A DNA stretch of 48,493 bases. It comes from Ruminococcaceae bacterium UBA3323. GTDB lineage: Bacteria; Bacillota; Clostridia; Oscillospirales; Acutalibacteraceae. Both the position numbers and the translations under genes were made by a program. The notes below the pieces were generated by a model. That model was given only the letters and a program-made list of their open reading frames with translations. It made no database searches and was not told the DNA's origin. The DNA lies in the NCBI GenBank assembly GCA_002361935.1, contig DESD01000069.1, positions 1 to 48,493 on the forward strand. The letters are read 5' to 3'. Of the stretch, positions 32,231-41,355 are shown piece after piece; the first letter of the stretch is position 1; the number at the start of each line of letters is the position of its first letter.

Positions 32231-33118
32231 ATGGAAATGAATTTATGTAAATGGATGGAAAAGCTGAACGGTTCAAAGCCTGTTTTTGAATATAATCTTG
32301 TCGGCACACACGACAGTGTAACGCAGTATGTTCAGTTTTCGTATATTACAAGATGCCAGAACATGAGTATATATGATCAGCTTTGTATCGGTATCCGTAT
32401 GCTGGATATAAGGGTTAAAAATGATGACGAAAGGCTGAAAATGGTGCACGCCTTTGCCAAGGTATTCAACACCCCCAATCCTTTTGGAAGGCAGATGGAT
32501 CTGGCGGATGTTCTGGATCAGTGTTATCGCTTTCTGAAAGAAAATCCAAGCGAAACCATAGCCTTTCAGTTTAAAAATGACAGCGGTAAGGAATATGAAA
32601 AAAGCTTTGATAATCTGTTTTATACATATATTAAAGGAAATGAGGAAAAATGGTTTCTTGAAAACCGAATCCCGGCACTTAAGGAAGCAAGGGGTAAAAT
32701 CATTCTTATCCGCCGCTGTCCGATGGAAAACAGAAAAGAATTCACATCGCTTAATACAGGGATAGATTTTTCCAACTGGACAGAGCAGCCGGAGGTTGTG
32801 CCCTATCCGCTTCCGCTTGAAACGGGAGGAGAAAACAGCGTTAAATTTATTATTCTTGACAGATATATGTATAAGCCGGTTCCGCGCTGGAGCGACTGTG
32901 TAAAGCCTTTTCTTGATCAGGCAAAGCCTTTTTCGGGGGAATATGTGCTGAATTATCTTTCAACAGCAGGCGGTCTTAAAGGCCCACGCAGAAATGCAAA
33001 GTATATTAACGCTCAATTCTTAAATTATCCGCTTAATAAGGAAAACTATTACGGAATCATCTGCTGTGATTTTCCTACAAAAGAATTAACACGTAAAATT
33101 ATTGAAACGAATTTTTAA
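32231..33118 (+). CDS. Phosphatidylinositol-specific phospholipase C-like protein
   Basis: This 295-residue protein has a PI-PLC X domain TIM barrel. The catalytic set of bacterial PI-PLC is present: His27 and Asp28 in VGTHDSVT, Arg61 in RMLDIRV and the second histidine His73 in MVHAF. Bacterial PI-PLCs cleave phosphatidylinositol by forming a cyclic inositol phosphate. No signal peptide is visible, unlike the secreted enzymes of pathogens, so it probably acts inside the cell and its substrate is open. The ATG at 32231 is preferred because the upstream frame has only a TTG. A terminator follows. Confidence 0.85.
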   Translation: MEMNLCKWMEKLNGSKPVFEYNLVGTHDSVTQYVQFSYITRCQNMSIYDQLCIGIRMLDIRVKNDDERLKMVHAFAKVFNTPNPFGRQMDLADVLDQCYRFLKENPSETIAFQFKNDSGKEYEKSFDNLFYTYIKGNEEKWFLENRIPALKEARGKIILIRRCPMENRKEFTSLNTGIDFSNWTEQPEVVPYPLPLETGGENSVKFIILDRYMYKPVPRWSDCVKPFLDQAKPFSGEYVLNYLSTAGGLKGPRRNAKYINAQFLNYPLNKENYYGIICCDFPTKELTRKIIETNF

Positions 33119-33132
33119 AAGTTAATAAAAAA

Positions 33133-33172
33133 AGAAAGGCACTGTGCAGTAATCTGCATAGTGCCTTTTTAT
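33133..33172 (+). terminator. Terminator of the PI-PLC-like gene
   Basis: AAGGCACTGTGCAG and CTGCATAGTGCCTT pair and are followed by TTT; A residues precede it. Confidence 0.85.
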
Positions 33173-33308
33173 CTGAAATAAAAATTTTTATGTTGGTGTA
33201 CTCTGCCGGAGTATAGATATTCTTTTGTTTATAAGGTAAAATACTTTTGAAATGCAAAATTTGTCTATTAATAGATAAATTTAATAAATGGATATGAGGA
33301 GTTATATT

Positions 33309-33851
33309 ATGAAAAAGTGTATTAATTGCAACAAAGTGTTTTCGGAAGATGTGCATTTCTGCAATGAATGCGGTGCATTGTTAACGGATGTTTCGGTTTG
33401 CCGGAATTGCGGCAAAGCAATTGAAAATGAAAGTGCATTGTTTTGTTCAGGCTGCGGTGCCGAAATCGGCGGAGATACAGAAGTTACGAAATCAAATATT
33501 AAGGATGCCGTTCACACTTCTGTAGAAAAGCTAAAAGAAAACGAATTTGTGAAATCTGTTAAAAATGATATTCAGAACAGTCAGTCTGTCAGTATGATTA
33601 AGGACAAGGTGAAAGATGCAACCGATAGCGTAAAAAATAAAGCAACGGGGATACCGTATTATAAAAAAAGGAAAATCGGTATTTTTGCCGGAGTATTCGC
33701 AGCAGTTGTTGTTTTGCTGCTGCTTGTTACAAGTATTCACACCTGTGATGAATGTGATAAAACATATTTAGGCAAAAAACACACTGTAACATTTTGGGGC
33801 GAAACTGAAAATTTGTGTAAAGATTGTTATGATGATTTTTATCGTTGGTAA
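33309..33851 (+). CDS. Zinc-ribbon membrane protein
   Basis: This 180-residue protein begins with two zinc ribbons (CINCNKVF...CNECG at 4-25 and CRNCGK...CSGCG at 34-55). A helical linker of about 70 residues follows, then one transmembrane helix (about 123-143) and a short outer tail with CDECDKTY and CKDCYDDF, a third possible metal site. The topology puts the ribbons inside and the tail outside. The function is unknown. It opens a group of four AT-rich envelope genes. GAGGAG precedes the ATG at 33309. Confidence 0.82.
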   Translation: MKKCINCNKVFSEDVHFCNECGALLTDVSVCRNCGKAIENESALFCSGCGAEIGGDTEVTKSNIKDAVHTSVEKLKENEFVKSVKNDIQNSQSVSMIKDKVKDATDSVKNKATGIPYYKKRKIGIFAGVFAAVVVLLLLVTSIHTCDECDKTYLGKKHTVTFWGETENLCKDCYDDFYRW

Positions 33852-33921
33852 AATGTTTAGTTTTTGATGTAGGTAAACGTATAAATTTTGATTAAACAGA
33901 ACTAAAGAATTGGAGAATATT

Positions 33922-34905
33922 ATGAAAAGGTTCTTTAAAGTATTAATATTGATTGGTTGCTTTGTATTAGCTTTTACTGGGTGCCATACAAGCACGCCAA
34001 ACACTGATAAAAAAATTAATAATCAAATTGCGGCAACAACTTATCTTGATCAACAGATTTCATGCAATGGGCATTCATTATATGATTACTCCTTAACAAA
34101 TGGTAACGATTGTATAGATAAAATATATAAGTTTGAATCTGATCCATATAACTTTATTGATGATCAAAATTATTTGGAAGAGAATTATACTGTAAAATAC
34201 GAATATTCTTTTTTAGATGGAAATAAAAGCAACAATATTAAGGTGCAAAAATACTCACGTGACCGTAATGATGAGCAGCCTAGGTATTGTATGCAGTTCT
34301 TTTTTATGAAAGATATAGATAAAAAAGAAAACTTAGCAGTATATAAATCTTTCGAGATCGGAACAAATGGTTCCGTATGGGATAATGAATATTTTGGTTA
34401 TTCATATGATGATAACGATAGATTGATAAATGTGATGTATGATGATTTAGGTCATGAAAACTATTTTTATTATGATGAAGATGGCTTTCTGTCATGTAGA
34501 ACATTTGGAGATGATGTTGCCTATTATTCTTATGAAAAAGATGAAGCAGGAAATATTTTAAGTGTAAAAAAATCTGATGATTATGATGTTTTAGGACGAT
34601 ATGATTATGAATATGATTCTGATAATCATATTATTAGTGAAAAAAGCTATACTTTTAAAAACAACGCAGAAGAACGCCTGTCTGAAACGAAAACATTTTC
34701 TTATAACGAAGACGGCAATATTTCAATTATTAGCACTGAAGCATATGATAGTGATACAGAAAGCTATAAAGTTACCCGCAAAAGCTATTACTATGATGAC
34801 AATAATAATATATCCCAGATTATTACTGAGAAAAACGAAAAGGCGGAATATATGCTTTTTGTGTATTCAGAAAATCCAAATGAATATGTTGAAACATACG
34901 GTTAA
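33922..34905 (+). CDS. Lipoprotein with YD-like repeats
   Basis: This 327-residue lipoprotein has a basic N-terminus, hydrophobic stretch and lipobox LAFTGC with Cys21. From about residue 150 the chain consists of imperfect beta-hairpin repeats with Tyr-Asp signatures (SYDDNDRLINVMYDDLG, FYYDEDGFLS, YEYDSDNHIISEKSY, FSYNEDGNISI, YYYDDNNNIS). These resemble the YD repeats of RHS proteins, but without the RHS core or a toxin tip. It is exposed on the outer face of the membrane. It is very rich in Asp, Tyr and Asn. Confidence 0.78.
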   Translation: MKRFFKVLILIGCFVLAFTGCHTSTPNTDKKINNQIAATTYLDQQISCNGHSLYDYSLTNGNDCIDKIYKFESDPYNFIDDQNYLEENYTVKYEYSFLDGNKSNNIKVQKYSRDRNDEQPRYCMQFFFMKDIDKKENLAVYKSFEIGTNGSVWDNEYFGYSYDDNDRLINVMYDDLGHENYFYYDEDGFLSCRTFGDDVAYYSYEKDEAGNILSVKKSDDYDVLGRYDYEYDSDNHIISEKSYTFKNNAEERLSETKTFSYNEDGNISIISTEAYDSDTESYKVTRKSYYYDDNNNISQIITEKNEKAEYMLFVYSENPNEYVETYG

Positions 34906-34957
34906 TAAAGATGAGCGCGAATTAATATAAAATTTTACAGATGGAGTATAAATTAAG

Positions 34958-36181
34958 ATGAAAAAAATTATTTCAATATTTTTATGTTTAACAATATGCT
35001 TGCTGTTTGCTTCCTGTTCTGTCAGTCAAAATCAGGAACAGGGAAAAGTTAAAGATAGTTATGACTATTCGGAAGATTATATGTCAATGTATAGAGCTAA
35101 TTCATATCACAGAGGATTTATTAACACGGTAAAATCGAAAAATGGAAAATATTATTTTAATATTGGTAATATCGGTTATGATAAGTGTCCAGTTTATGAA
35201 TTGTCTGCTTTAGATTTTAATAAGTCATGTGAAAATGAAAACTTATTAACATATGATGATATTGATGAGTATTATTATAATTATGGAAAAGATTTTTTTG
35301 AATTTGCTAATCTGGAAGATTGCAGTGGAGATGGAGAAATAGACTTGATTCAAACATATAAAAACTATTTATATGTTTTAATTAATTCGAGTCTTTACAA
35401 AATCAATTGTGATAATGCTGAGGAATATTCAAAAATATATCCGGTAAATGCAGAGGATGATATCAATACTTTTTTCTTTTATAAAGATGAAATGTATATT
35501 GTGAGTGGCATCGAGGAGCATTGTGTTATTACCAAAGCGGATTTAAACGGAAATGTATTAGGCGAGGTAATCCATGGCGGTGACGGTTTTCCGAGTGCGA
35601 GAGATGATGAATTATATAATATTTATGCTTCAGACGATTATTTGTATTTCATAATGAGGCAGGACGGCAGAGAATCAAATATATTTTTATATTGCAGATG
35701 TAAGCTTGATGGTAGTGACAAGCAGGTTTGGAAAATAGAAGATAGCGAATTCAAATTTGCAGCTAATGAAAAAAATATTGCAACGGTAAGCCGTCATTAT
35801 GATTATGAAACAGGATCATATTCAGGATTAGATATAGAAATTTATGATTCAAAAGAATTATCCAATATAAAAGCTTTTTCAGTTTCTGCCAATGATGATA
35901 TAAATGAATTTTTGGAAGATGAGGTATTATTTTATTCCCCTATTTTTTATAATGGTGAATCAATAGAAATTGACATGATTTTTGAAACAGCTGATATGCG
36001 TGAATTCCATTCACAAAGTTTCATTATTAATACAAATACAGAATTGGCAAGAAATTCATCGTTAAAAGGGCTGCTTATCAGACCTTCTTGCAATGAAACC
36101 TTTACAGCGCAATGGAAAATGACAGGTGAAGAATCCGCAAATCTGTATTTTTATAAAGTAGCAGATACACTGAATGAATAG
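34958..36181 (+). CDS. Lipoprotein, predicted beta-propeller-like
   Basis: This 407-residue lipoprotein has lipobox LLFASC with Cys20. The mature part has repeated strands of the type LYVLINSSLYKINCDNA and YIVSGIEEHCVITKADLNG, DDYLYFIMRQDG and CKLDGSDKQVWKIE, as in DUF5050-like propellers that alternate a display strand with a DG turn. No catalytic motif is visible. It follows the YD-repeat lipoprotein by 52 bases and probably belongs to the same cluster. Confidence 0.75.
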   Translation: MKKIISIFLCLTICLLFASCSVSQNQEQGKVKDSYDYSEDYMSMYRANSYHRGFINTVKSKNGKYYFNIGNIGYDKCPVYELSALDFNKSCENENLLTYDDIDEYYYNYGKDFFEFANLEDCSGDGEIDLIQTYKNYLYVLINSSLYKINCDNAEEYSKIYPVNAEDDINTFFFYKDEMYIVSGIEEHCVITKADLNGNVLGEVIHGGDGFPSARDDELYNIYASDDYLYFIMRQDGRESNIFLYCRCKLDGSDKQVWKIEDSEFKFAANEKNIATVSRHYDYETGSYSGLDIEIYDSKELSNIKAFSVSANDDINEFLEDEVLFYSPIFYNGESIEIDMIFETADMREFHSQSFIINTNTELARNSSLKGLLIRPSCNETFTAQWKMTGEESANLYFYKVADTLNE

Positions 36182-36210
36182 CGATTTTTATGTTAAAGAG
36201 AGGTTAATTT

Positions 36211-37743
36211 ATGAAATGTAATAATTGTGGCTATGAAATAAAAGAAAATGAAAAATTCTGCATGAATTGCGGACAGGCTGTATCTCAAACGGAAAATGGA
36301 TTTCCTGCCGAAAACACAACTGAAACAGTAGAAGCCAAAACAAATGAGCTGAACGAAACCGGCGTGGTTGAATTTGATAAAACCATTCAGGCAAATTCTG
36401 ATGAAGTTGTCATTGATAAAACACCAAAAAATCCAATGAAAAAAATTTTATTGTACAGTAAAATTTCCGTCTTTTTCATATTTATTATAGCTTTAATTAG
36501 CTGTATGTTTGCCGTTAATTCATCTACAAATAAAATGAAAAAAGCATTAGTATCTAAGCAAGCATATCAGGTCAATTCCCTTTATAATGAAGCTTATGGA
36601 AATCCCTCAAAAATAAAAAAATTTGATAAATGTTTATCGGAATTTTTGGATGAAGTAATTAACGATATCAATTCAAAAGTGTATATGACATCAGACCTTG
36701 ATGAAAATGGCTATACAGTTGTTTATAGAGATTTGCAAAGCGACTGGGGGAATTTGATTTATGCAGAAAATGAAGATGAAACTATTTACTCAAGTATATC
36801 AGCTTACAATCAAAGCAAATGGGACGAGCTATGGAGTTTAATTAAATCGCGAGCGGCGTATTGTGCCGGAGTTTGTTTATTAGATACCAATCATGATCCT
36901 GAAAGTGCAATAGATTCGTTTATGAAAGTTTTGCAAACAGATAATTGCTATAGTAGTGCTATGGATAGTATATCTGCTTGTGTTGATATGTATGTTGAGC
37001 AAACAATGACAGACGTTGATAAGCTTATCAAAGATGGAGATATTGGCGGTGCTATATCTAAACTTGATTCGATAAATACATATCTTGCAGACAAGGGTAT
37101 TGAGACAGATGACGTCAAGAAAAAGCTGGATGAAGCATTAGCAGAATACTCAAAGGTTTATTATGATAAAGCAGAAACCTGCTTTAAAGAAAAAGATGTT
37201 GATGGTGCAATAGGAAATATTAAAGTAGCGTTAGAAATGCAGCCTGATAATGTGGATTATCAAACAAAGTATGATACTTATCAGCAATATTTACCGTTTT
37301 ATTTATACCTGAAAGATAACATTATTGCCACAGAAAATTTATCGACAGATTGGGTACATTTTGATACACATTCTACTGCAAATGATAATTCTGAAATGTC
37401 ACATGCTATTGAATTTGGACATAGTCAATTTACAAATACAAATATTTATAATTTGCAATATAATTTAGCTGGAAAATATGATACTGTTAGCGGAAAAATA
37501 TTTATATCCAAAACATATAAAAGTGATGTACAGACAGGGTATTTTGAAGCATATGGAGATGGCAAACTACTTTATACTTCACATAAAATAGAAAAGGGTG
37601 ATTTACCTAAAGATATTTCTTTTGCAGTAACAGGAATTCAAAAATTAGAACTTAAATTTTATGCGAGAACCGATGACACGCTTTGGAGTAGTGAATTTGG
37701 AGTTGATAGTTTAACTGCACAAAAAGCTTTTCCTAAGCAATAG
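36211..37743 (+). CDS. Zinc-ribbon membrane protein with TPR-like and NPCBM-like regions
   Basis: This 510-residue protein starts with a zinc ribbon (CNNCGYEIKENEKFCMNCG, 3-21). An acidic linker and one transmembrane helix (about 76-98) follow. The outside part is helical and TPR-like (about 110-370; note AETCFKEKDVDGAIGNIKVA). The C-terminal 130 residues are beta-rich (YNLAGKYDTVSGKIFIS, KLELKFYAR), resembling the NPCBM carbohydrate-binding fold. It could link an intracellular zinc site to wall or glycan binding outside, but this is inferred from domain order only. It closes the cluster with a terminator at 37780. Confidence 0.78.
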   Translation: MKCNNCGYEIKENEKFCMNCGQAVSQTENGFPAENTTETVEAKTNELNETGVVEFDKTIQANSDEVVIDKTPKNPMKKILLYSKISVFFIFIIALISCMFAVNSSTNKMKKALVSKQAYQVNSLYNEAYGNPSKIKKFDKCLSEFLDEVINDINSKVYMTSDLDENGYTVVYRDLQSDWGNLIYAENEDETIYSSISAYNQSKWDELWSLIKSRAAYCAGVCLLDTNHDPESAIDSFMKVLQTDNCYSSAMDSISACVDMYVEQTMTDVDKLIKDGDIGGAISKLDSINTYLADKGIETDDVKKKLDEALAEYSKVYYDKAETCFKEKDVDGAIGNIKVALEMQPDNVDYQTKYDTYQQYLPFYLYLKDNIIATENLSTDWVHFDTHSTANDNSEMSHAIEFGHSQFTNTNIYNLQYNLAGKYDTVSGKIFISKTYKSDVQTGYFEAYGDGKLLYTSHKIEKGDLPKDISFAVTGIQKLELKFYARTDDTLWSSEFGVDSLTAQKAFPKQ

Positions 37744-37779
37744 TATTAAAATTGAATATTGTTTAAAGGGGCGTATTTA

Positions 37780-37807
37780 AAACGGGAGGATATTCCTCTC
37801 GTTTTTT
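37780..37807 (+). terminator. Terminator of the envelope cluster
   Basis: AAACGGGAGGA (37780-37790) pairs with TCCTCTCGTTT (37793-37803), followed by TTT. Confidence 0.75.
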
Positions 37808-37924
37808 GCTGAATTATTATTTAGCCTGCTTGTCACATTTAACTATAACAGCTATTTATCAATACTCATTTTCAAGCAATATGTTAAAAATATAAAAATA
37901 TGATAATTTTTTATCACATTACAC

Positions 37925-37953
37925 TTGAAGATACGGCTGCAATTCGTTATAAT
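37925..37953 (+). promoter_or_regulatory. Promoter of the scaffold-GGGtGRT operon
   Basis: TTGAAG (37925-37930), a 17-base spacer and consensus TATAAT (37948-37953). The start would lie near 37960. Confidence 0.85.
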
Positions 37954-38003
37954 ATCATTGTTAATTTTTAAAATTATTAACAAAACTGGAAGGAGTATTA
38001 AAT

Positions 38004-38696
38004 ATGACTTATTCACATGAAGTTGAACAGATGTGTACTGTTAAAAAAGGTCCGCATCATGGTCCGGCTCCAATTCCTGAAGAGGGAAAATGGGTAAAAT
38101 CTTATCAAATCAGTGACATCAGCGGTTTCTCACACGGTATCGGCTGGTGTGCACCTCAGCAGGGCGCCTGCAAAATCAGCCTTAATGTTAAGAATGGTAT
38201 TGTAGAGGAAGCTCTTGTTGAAACAATCGGCTGCTCAGGTATGACACATTCTGCTGCTATGGCTGCAGAAATTCTTCCGGGCAAAACGCTTCTTGAGTGC
38301 CTTAACACAGACCTTGTTTGTGACGCTATCAATGTTGCTATGAGAGAAATTTTCAAGCAGCTTGCTTACGGCCGTTCACAGAGCGCTTTCTCAGAAGATG
38401 GTCTTGTAATCGGCGCTGCTCTTGAGGATCTTGGTAAGGGGCTCAGAAGCCAGGTTGGTACAATGTTCTCAACAAAGCTTAAGGGCGTTCGCTATATGGA
38501 AATGGCAGAAGGCTATGTTACCCGTATGGCGCTTGACGAAGAGGGCGAGGTTATCGGCTATGAATTCGTTAAGGTCGGCAAGATGCTTGAGGATATCCGC
38601 CACGGTAAAACACCTGATGAGGCTTATAAGGCAAACATTGGTAACTACGGTCGTTTTGCAAATGCTGCAAAATATATTGACCCTCGTGAAGAATAA
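38004..38696 (+). CDS. IscU/NifU-like iron-sulfur scaffold protein
   Basis: This 230-residue protein has an IscU-like fold region around residues 40-120. It carries the cysteines expected for a scaffold: Cys56 in QQGACKISLNV, Cys77 in TIGCSGMTHSAAMAAE and Cys106 in LVCDAIN, with an extra Cys49. The C-terminal 100 residues have no counterpart in IscU. Codon choice is the even, preferred kind expected of a highly expressed gene. GAAGGAG precedes the ATG. It lies 18 bases before the GGGtGRT gene. No cysteine desulfurase is adjacent, so it is not the general assembly operon. Confidence 0.82.
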   Translation: MTYSHEVEQMCTVKKGPHHGPAPIPEEGKWVKSYQISDISGFSHGIGWCAPQQGACKISLNVKNGIVEEALVETIGCSGMTHSAAMAAEILPGKTLLECLNTDLVCDAINVAMREIFKQLAYGRSQSAFSEDGLVIGAALEDLGKGLRSQVGTMFSTKLKGVRYMEMAEGYVTRMALDEEGEVIGYEFVKVGKMLEDIRHGKTPDEAYKANIGNYGRFANAAKYIDPREE

Positions 38697-38714
38697 GATA
38701 AGGAGGACGCAAAA

Positions 38715-39722
38715 ATGGCAAATGATGTAAAATTTGAAGGCAAGGAAAGAAGACTTGCCAAAATTGAAAAATGCCTTGCAGAATACGGTCTTTCAAGTCT
38801 TGAAGAAGCAAGGGATTTATGCTTATCAAAGGGCATCGATGTTGATGCTATTGTAAAAGGTGTTCAGCCAATCGCATTTGAAAATGCAAGCTGGGCATAT
38901 ACACTTGGTGCTGCAGTTGCAATCAAGAGCGGTGTTAAAACTGCTTCTGAGGCTTCTGAAAAAATCGGTATCGGTCTTCAGGCTTTCTGTATTCCCGGTT
39001 CCGTTGCAGAGCAGAGAAACGTTGGTTTAGGTCACGGTAACCTCGGCGCAAGACTTCTCAGCGAAGAAACAAAGTGCTTTGCATTCCTTGCAGGTCACGA
39101 AAGCTTTGCTGCGGCTGAAGGTGCTATCGGTATCGCAAGAACAGCGAATAAGGTTCGTAAGGAGCCGCTCAGAGTTATTCTTAACGGTCTTGGAAAAGAT
39201 GCTGCTTATATCATTTCAAGAATTAACGGCTTCACTTATGTTAAAACAGATTATGATTTCTACACAGGCGAGCTTAAGGTTGTTGAAACAAAGGCTTTCT
39301 CAGACGGTGAAAGAGCTGCAGTTAAGTGCTATGGTGCCAACGATGTTCTTGAAGGTGTTGCAATTATGAAGGAAGAGGGTGTTGATGTTTCAATCACTGG
39401 TAACTCAACAAACCCAACACGTTTCCAGCATCTTGTTGCAGGCACATATAAGAAATGGGCTCTTGAAAACGGCAAATCATACTTCTCTGTTGCATCAGGC
39501 GGCGGCACAGGCCGTACACTTCATCCGGATAATATGGCTGCAGGTCCTGCTTCATATGGTTTAACAGACTCTATGGGCAGAATGCACGGCGATGCGCAGT
39601 TTGCAGGCTCTTCTTCCGTTCCTGCTCACGTTGAAATGATGGGTCTTATCGGTATGGGTAACAACCCAATGGTAGGCGCTACCGTTGCAACAGCTGTTGC
39701 GATTGAAGAGGCTATGAAATAA
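38715..39722 (+). CDS. GGGtGRT family protein
   Basis: This 335-residue soluble protein belongs to the family named for its GGGTGRT motif (262-268). Other glycine-rich conserved stretches are VGLGHGNLGARLL (103-115), ITGNSTNPTRFQHLVAGTY (227-245) and MIGMGNNPMVGATV-like sequence near the C-terminus. No enzyme class is recognised; the glycine-rich loops would suit binding a phosphate-containing ligand. Cysteines at 20, 36, 92, 121 and 205 could take part in metal or cluster binding. It is paired with an IscU-like scaffold and has the same highly expressed codon pattern. The biochemical function is, to my knowledge, undescribed. Confidence 0.85.
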   Translation: MANDVKFEGKERRLAKIEKCLAEYGLSSLEEARDLCLSKGIDVDAIVKGVQPIAFENASWAYTLGAAVAIKSGVKTASEASEKIGIGLQAFCIPGSVAEQRNVGLGHGNLGARLLSEETKCFAFLAGHESFAAAEGAIGIARTANKVRKEPLRVILNGLGKDAAYIISRINGFTYVKTDYDFYTGELKVVETKAFSDGERAAVKCYGANDVLEGVAIMKEEGVDVSITGNSTNPTRFQHLVAGTYKKWALENGKSYFSVASGGGTGRTLHPDNMAAGPASYGLTDSMGRMHGDAQFAGSSSVPAHVEMMGLIGMGNNPMVGATVATAVAIEEAMK

Positions 39723-39780
39723 GCCAAATTTTGGCATTTTGCAAAATAAAAATCTTTATGAACAAGTCGTATAATCCTAA

Positions 39781-39803
39781 AATTGTCTACGATTTGTCTA
39801 CGC
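39781..39803. other. Tandem TTGTCTACG repeats at the element edge
   Basis: TTGTCTACG occurs twice, 11 bases apart, immediately before the integrase stop. The position at the junction of the mobile element suggests integrase arm-binding sites or part of the attachment site. The matching right end is not in the window. Confidence 0.4.
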
Positions 39804-41074
39804 TAAGAGATTTCAGGGATGACGCATTCGTTTGCGTCATCCTTTTTATTTTGCGTGAACATAACATCTAATACAGAGGAATAAACATCCTCCTGCTTTT
39901 TAGTCCAATGGGCATAAGTATTCAGCGTTTCCTGAATGTTTTTATGCCCCATTCTCTGCTGAACAAATCTTATATCTGCATTATGCTCAAAAAGCTCTGT
40001 ACAATGTGTATGTCTTAAAGAATGAAAAGTAAAATCCGTTATTCCAAGTTCTTCTTTAATTACTTTAGTTGTATGTAATGATGTATTTGTAGTAACCAAA
40101 GAGCCATCATCTCTTACACTGATAAGGTCAATTTCTCTTTCGCCGTCATTCTTGATAGATGTTCTGTTAATTACTCCGTTATCATTAACAAATATATGTA
40201 TATAATTCTTTTGCTTTTGATTAGAGATATATTTTTCATAGCCCTTTTTCAGAATTTCAAGCGTATCATTATCAATAGCTAATTTTCTGACCGAATCATA
40301 CTTAGGCAGTTTTAAATACCACCGTTTTTTTGTATTGGAATACTGCATTTGTCTTTTAATGCTTAAAGTTTTATTTTCAAAATCTATATCACTCCAACAC
40401 ACTCCGTAAGCCTCACCTCTGCGTAGTCCGAAACGGTAAGCAAACAGTAACGGAAAATATACTGATGAATCAATCGTAAAGCGTTCAAAAATCAAATCTA
40501 TCTTATCACGAGAAAGAAACACATTTTTGTGTGATTTTAGATTTTTTTCTTTCAATACTCTTTGATTAGGTATCCTTAATCCTAAGGCTGGATTATTGGA
40601 AATACTTATGTATTTATTCTCAACTGCATATTTAAAAATAGCTGTTATCATAGCCTTTAAATTCGTGATTGAATTAACGCTTGTCTTATCCTCATCAATA
40701 GCCTTGTTGATAATACTTTGCAAGTCTGACATAGATACTTTATTCAATGGCTTACTCCCGATTTCAGGAATAAGCCATTTTTTAATTCCTTTTTTATATT
40801 TCTCCTGCGTAGTTTCTAAAGTATTAACTTTAACATAGTTTTCAAACCAATAATCATTAACAAAATCAGCAAAACTCATTGTGTTTTTCTTTAGGTCATT
40901 TCCTGACAAATATTCGTTTAAGACACGGTTCCCAACTTCAAGAGCTTCCCTCTTAGTTTTAAATGTACCAACAGTTTTGCGTGTGCGCTTGCCACCAATA
41001 GGAGCAGTTTCAAAAGACGCTTGAAATGTTATACCTCGTTTGCTCTCTCGTCTTTTAATACAAAGTTGGGGCAA
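39803..41074 (-). CDS. int: Tyrosine recombinase integrase
   Basis: This 423-residue phage/ICE-type integrase has a short N-terminal arm-binding domain (1-60), a SAM-like core-binding domain (65-170) and a catalytic domain with Arg218 (GLRRGE), His351 and Arg354 (HSLRH), His377 (MGHKN) and the nucleophile Tyr387. It starts with TTG at 41074, supported by AAGGAGGG nine bases upstream and by direct contact with the excisionase stop. It marks the left end of a mobile element inserted just after the GGGtGRT gene. Confidence 0.95.
   Translation of the reverse strand: MPQLCIKRRESKRGITFQASFETAPIGGKRTRKTVGTFKTKREALEVGNRVLNEYLSGNDLKKNTMSFADFVNDYWFENYVKVNTLETTQEKYKKGIKKWLIPEIGSKPLNKVSMSDLQSIINKAIDEDKTSVNSITNLKAMITAIFKYAVENKYISISNNPALGLRIPNQRVLKEKNLKSHKNVFLSRDKIDLIFERFTIDSSVYFPLLFAYRFGLRRGEAYGVCWSDIDFENKTLSIKRQMQYSNTKKRWYLKLPKYDSVRKLAIDNDTLEILKKGYEKYISNQKQKNYIHIFVNDNGVINRTSIKNDGEREIDLISVRDDGSLVTTNTSLHTTKVIKEELGITDFTFHSLRHTHCTELFEHNADIRFVQQRMGHKNIQETLNTYAHWTKKQEDVYSSVLDVMFTQNKKDDANECVIPEIS
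39816..39848 (+). terminator. Plus-strand terminator inside the integrase 3' end
   Basis: GGATGACGCA and TGCGTCATCC pair (39816-39842) and are followed by TTTTTATTTT on the plus strand. It lies within the last 15 codons of the integrase, read antisense, and would stop the incoming GGGtGRT transcript. Confidence 0.7.
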
Positions 41075-41275
41075 TTACTGCACCCTCCTTTCTGTTGTAT
41101 TGGCTCGATTTGTTATGAATTCCTCAAGCCACTCAACAGCAATCATTTTTCTGCCAAGTTTAATACAACGAAGTTCACCCGAATTTATCACTTTATAAAT
41201 CTGATGAACATCGCAGCAGAAAAGTTCTGCAACCTCTGCTACTGTTAGAAATTTTTTGTCAGTATTTAAAAACAT
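41075..41275 (-). CDS. xis: Excisionase / helix-turn-helix protein
   Basis: This 66-residue MerR-like winged-helix protein has the typical excisionase pattern LTVAEVAELFCCDVHQIYKVINSGEL...LGRKMIAVEWLEEF. It binds the attachment region and directs the integrase toward excision. Its stop codon abuts the integrase start, so the two are cotranslated. Confidence 0.88.
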   Translation of the reverse strand: MFLNTDKKFLTVAEVAELFCCDVHQIYKVINSGELRCIKLGRKMIAVEWLEEFITNRANTTERRVQ

Positions 41276-41355
41276 AATTTATGTATCCTTTCTTTAAAAT
41301 AGTAAATTTTATCTCAATTACCTTCATACCGCCGTATTAGACGGTATTTGGCGGA

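Noticed and set aside
33922..34905. RHS toxin or polymorphic toxin
   Set aside because: The YD-like repeats are few and short, with no RHS core, no C-terminal toxin domain and no immunity gene; it is called a lipoprotein only.
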